NCBI RefSeq assembly: GCF_033439725.1
Contig: NW_026944384.1
Span: forward strand, 3,968,001 to 4,032,000
Length of the DNA stretch: 64,000 nucleotides
Reading direction: 5' to 3'
Source: Neurospora tetraspora
Lineage: Eukaryota > Ascomycota > Sordariomycetes > Sordariales > Sordariaceae
Shown here: positions 61,344 through 64,000 of the stretch, in pieces
Layout: each line of letters begins with the position of its first letter
Numbering within the stretch: position 1 is the stretch's first letter
Translations under genes and position numbers: made by a program
The notes under the pieces: generated by a model
Databases searched by the model: none
What the model was told of the DNA's origin: nothing
What the model saw: the letters and a program-made list of their open reading frames with translations, nothing else

Positions 61344-61862
61344 TTACATAGCGAGACGCTCAACCTTGTCACGGAGGGCACGGATCTTGGAGTTGAGATC
61401 GGAAGCCTCGTTGGAGGTGAGGGAGACGGCAATGACCGAGCGGGAGACACCGCAGGCACGGCCGAGGGCGGTCTTGGAAGGAACGTAGACGTAAGGGACG
61501 TTCTTGTCCTCGCAGACTATAGACCCACAAGTTAGTGTTCTGCTCAATTCTATGGGCTTTCACCACGTTGGGTATAGACGTACGCAGAGGAATGTGAAGA
61601 ACGATGCTCAAGGGCTGAGTATCAGCAGCGAGGATGACCAACTCGCTGGTACCGCGGGAGACCCTATCGTGTGTGTTAGTTGCATGTCGCTGAAGAGAAG
61701 CCGTAGGCAGAGTTGGAAGTGCACATACGACTTGGTGGCCTCGTTGGCACCCTTCTTGAGCTGTCTGTAGTGGCTGGCCTGCTGGACGCAGTCGAGGAGC
61801 TCCTGGACGAGAGCACCGTCCTCGGCCTTGGGCCAGGCAGCAGATTCGTTTTGACCAGACAT
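61344..61862 (-). CDS. snu13: U4/U6.U5 snRNP and box C/D snoRNP protein Snu13 (15.5K)
   Basis: An L7Ae-family kink-turn RNA-binding protein that nucleates both the U4 snRNP and box C/D snoRNPs in the nucleus and nucleolus. Exons 61729-61862, 61584-61663 and 61344-61516 sum to 128 aa, the family length. The start is MSGQNESAAWPKAEDGALVQ. The RNA-binding motif LKKGANEATKSVSRGTSELV is completed across the first splice. LAADTQPLSIVLHIPLLCED crosses the second, and NVPYVYVPSKTALGRACGVS completes the fold. The end is RDKVERLAM. Introns are 65 and 67 nt. It is divergent from the V-ATPase gene. Confidence 0.96.
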
Positions 61863-62516
61863 TTTGATAGGAGTATTTGTTGTTTGGATGATTGATTGGA
61901 AAACTTTGGACACCAGGGTTCACTGCGTTGTGCTCGCCCTGGGGAGTTCAACTGCTAGGAGATGGGCGAAAAAGTGGTTGAAGGTGGATCGTTTTCGCTG
62001 GAGAAAAAAAAAAGCGGTGATAACGAATTGACTGCGCGCGGCTGCTACCCCAACGGCCGACTCGGTTTCAGACTCGAAAATTTCAGCACCAGCCACAACC
62101 AAGGCAGCCACAAATGGCAAGCCACAGTCGGTCGTGGTGCAGTGACCTCTGCGGCCTGCAATGTTCAGATGGGGAAGAATGGGTTGGTCCGCTTCCGGAT
62201 TACGTAACTGCAGCCGTCTTGCAAGTGCTACCTGATTGGCGGCAGGAACATGATGCTCGCCCCAGCGCCCCAGCAGGCAGTGCCAGTCAAGCGCCAACCT
62301 GGAAACACCTCGTTCCCAGCCTGCCAGCCAGCAACACAGTTGACACTCGATCCGTCACCAACCCCATCGAACCGTAACCCCATCACTGATCGCGAGTCCC
62401 GACTCTTCCCAACAACACGCATCATCCCACACCACCACACGACGTTTCGCACGGCAATTTCCAACCCACTCTATATCCAACCTTTTGATACAGCCTCGCG
62501 CGACAACACATTCACA
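61863..62516. promoter_or_regulatory. Shared divergent promoter region, SNU13 / VMA3
   Basis: The two ATGs are 654 bp apart on opposite strands, so both promoters and leaders lie in this interval. The half nearest VMA3 is pyrimidine/CAA-rich and resembles a 5' leader. No specific factor site was identified. Confidence 0.6.
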
Positions 62517-63484
62517 ATGTCCGATCTTTGGTAGGTCATTCGCACCCACCCCGGTCCGCGATGATGGAGGAGGAGGAGGAGGAGTTGGAGGCCCGCGCCG
62601 AGCTCGCCCATGCTCCGAATCCACACTTGGGTCATGGGCTATTCAGCATCACCAAACACAATGTATACGTCGGCTTCAATGATGTAGCCTACAGCTCGTT
62701 ACCTATTGAGGATAGATGTGCTAACAATGTTTTGTCATACAGCCCTGTTTACGCGGTTAGTACCCTCCCGGTTCTGTTCACGAACCTTGGCGGCGACGTC
62801 AACGTCCTCTGAACCCCCGACCACCGAACCGCCAGATGCAGACCTCAACAAAACGTCCGTATATAACTAACATGATGTGCTTGTATAGCCCTTCTTCGGT
62901 GCCATGGGCTGCACAGCAGCCATCGTCTTCACCTGCCTTGGTGCCTCGTACGGCACTGCCAAGTCCGGTGTTGGTATCGCTGCCATGGGTGTCCTCCGCC
63001 CTGACCTCATCGTCAAGAGTATGTCGAATTCCCAAGAGTCAACTTGAGCTCCGGCGTGGTATCGTACATCCATATGCTAACTTCACCTCTTCTAAAGACA
63101 TTGTTCCCGTCATTATGGCTGGTATCATTGGTATCTACGGTCTCGTCGTCTCCGTCTTGATTTCCGATGCTCTCACGCAGGATCACTACGCTCTCTACAC
63201 TGGCTTCATCCAACTCGGTGCTGGTCTCGCCGTCGGTCTCGCCGGTCTTGCTGCTGGTTTCGCGATTGGTATTGTTGGTGATGCTGGTGTCCGTGGAACT
63301 GCTCAACAACCCAGACTCTTCGTCGGCATGATTCTTATTCTCATTTTCGCCGAAGTCTTGGGTAAGTCCTCTGCATTCCTGGATTTTCAGTCCGATGACT
63401 TGCTAACCCGTTTGTCTAGGTCTTTACGGTTTGATCGTTGCTCTTTTGATGAACTCCAAGGCTACGCTCAACACCTCATGCTAA
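62517..63484 (+). CDS. vma3: Vacuolar H+-ATPase proteolipid subunit c
   Basis: A 16-kDa subunit of the V0 rotor ring, carrying protons across the vacuolar membrane. Five exons: 62517-62530, 62743-62755, 62889-63018, 63098-63361 and 63420-63484, giving 161 aa. The first two exons are 14 and 13 nt, and together with the third produce [20 protein letters not shown]. Four membrane helices follow, with [38 protein letters not shown] and the fourth, [20 protein letters not shown], carrying the proton-binding Glu138. The end is KATLNTSC. Intron sizes are 212, 133, 79 and 58 nt. The sequence looks nearly identical to the Neurospora vma-3 product as I remember it, which is the best single hint at the organism's group. 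Confidence 0.97.
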
Positions 63485-64000
63485 ACGCCATGAGTAACCA
63501 GAGACCTCGGTCTAGGTATCCTCGCCGGTATGGGTGGGACAAGCACGTGCACACAAACAACATAGAGCCCCATACCTGGAACCTAAACAACGAATGATTC
63601 AAGAAACACGAACGGATTCTCATATCCTCACCACACAACCCTTCAGCTCTTCCTGACTGTCGCTCAGCCCGGTTAATCACGCAAAATAATGGCTTTATTC
63701 TTGCTTTGTTGGATGAAATGGCGGGCGGCAGTTCCGGGCTGGAAGCTAAAGTCGGGAGGAAACACCACAATGATAACAGGAGAGAGAGGAGGGTTATGAA
63801 AACACAGGAGAGCTGGCGCATATCTTTTGGAGGGGAAAGGCGTCACTCGCGGAGGAGTTTCTCAACGGGCGTCGCGTTTTTCATGGAAAGCATGTTACAT
63901 GTGTACAATTGTCACAATTACGGTCTGGTCAAACGCAAAGCATTACATCTCACTTTTTTCCGGCTGGTTACTTTTTCAGTTTTTGTAAAGGGTTTGTTTT
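63485..64000. other. Downstream of VMA3 to window end
   Basis: About 500 bp, probably VMA3 3' UTR and flanking DNA. No gene recognised. Confidence 0.45.

Overview
The window looks like nuclear DNA of a filamentous ascomycete, most likely a Sordariomycete close to Neurospora/Sordaria. The support is: short spliceosomal introns (mostly 55-110 nt) with GTAAGT-like donors, CTAAC/CTGAC branch sites and CAG/TAG acceptors; fungal-type ATG contexts; widely spaced single genes on both strands; and protein sequences typical of that group (V-ATPase proteolipid, Sec23, RPL12). No bacterial, viral, organellar, rRNA, CRISPR or transposon-coding sequence was recognised. The species call is inference.

Layout, left to right. 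1-7.68 kb: no recognisable gene, apart from a few possible degenerate coding scraps and a cluster of CGTT(G) motifs. 7.68-12.7 kb (-): a large TPR O-GlcNAc transferase-like protein (GT41). 12.7-19.0 kb: non-coding. 19.0-23.0 kb (-): ribosomal protein L12, then the COPII coat protein Sec23. 25.0-27.2 kb (+): a kelch-type membrane protein, convergent with a MAPEG glutathione transferase (-, 27.5-28.2 kb). 29.1-30.9 kb (-): a family X DNA polymerase (Pol4-like), divergent from TFIIE-alpha (+, 32.2-33.3 kb), which converges on cohesin SMC1 (-, 34.2-38.2 kb). 40.0-41.7 kb (+): glycerophosphocholine acyltransferase. 42.8-47.9 kb (-): three tandem, highly diverged copies of one unrecognised protein family, bracketed by two tandem-repeat arrays. 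One copy is interrupted by an in-frame TAG and another has a disrupted or unusually spliced 5' part. 48.6-50.5 kb (-): coiled-coil protein. 51.2-53.8 kb (-): transketolase with a GC-AG intron. 55.7-57.1 kb (+): Bmt6-like rRNA methyltransferase, convergent with a Sac/hSac2 phosphoinositide phosphatase (-, 57.4-60.5 kb). 61.3-63.5 kb: SNU13 (-) and V-ATPase subunit c (+), divergently transcribed.

The genes do not form an operon or biosynthetic cluster. Most are housekeeping functions: translation, secretion, transcription, chromosome cohesion, lipid turnover, pentose phosphate pathway, splicing and vacuolar acidification. The only accessory-looking region is 42.4-48.3 kb, and it is the main candidate for something undescribed. 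Exon models below were built by hand from splice signals plus reading-frame and family continuity. Each one sums to a whole number of codons, but none has been checked against transcripts.
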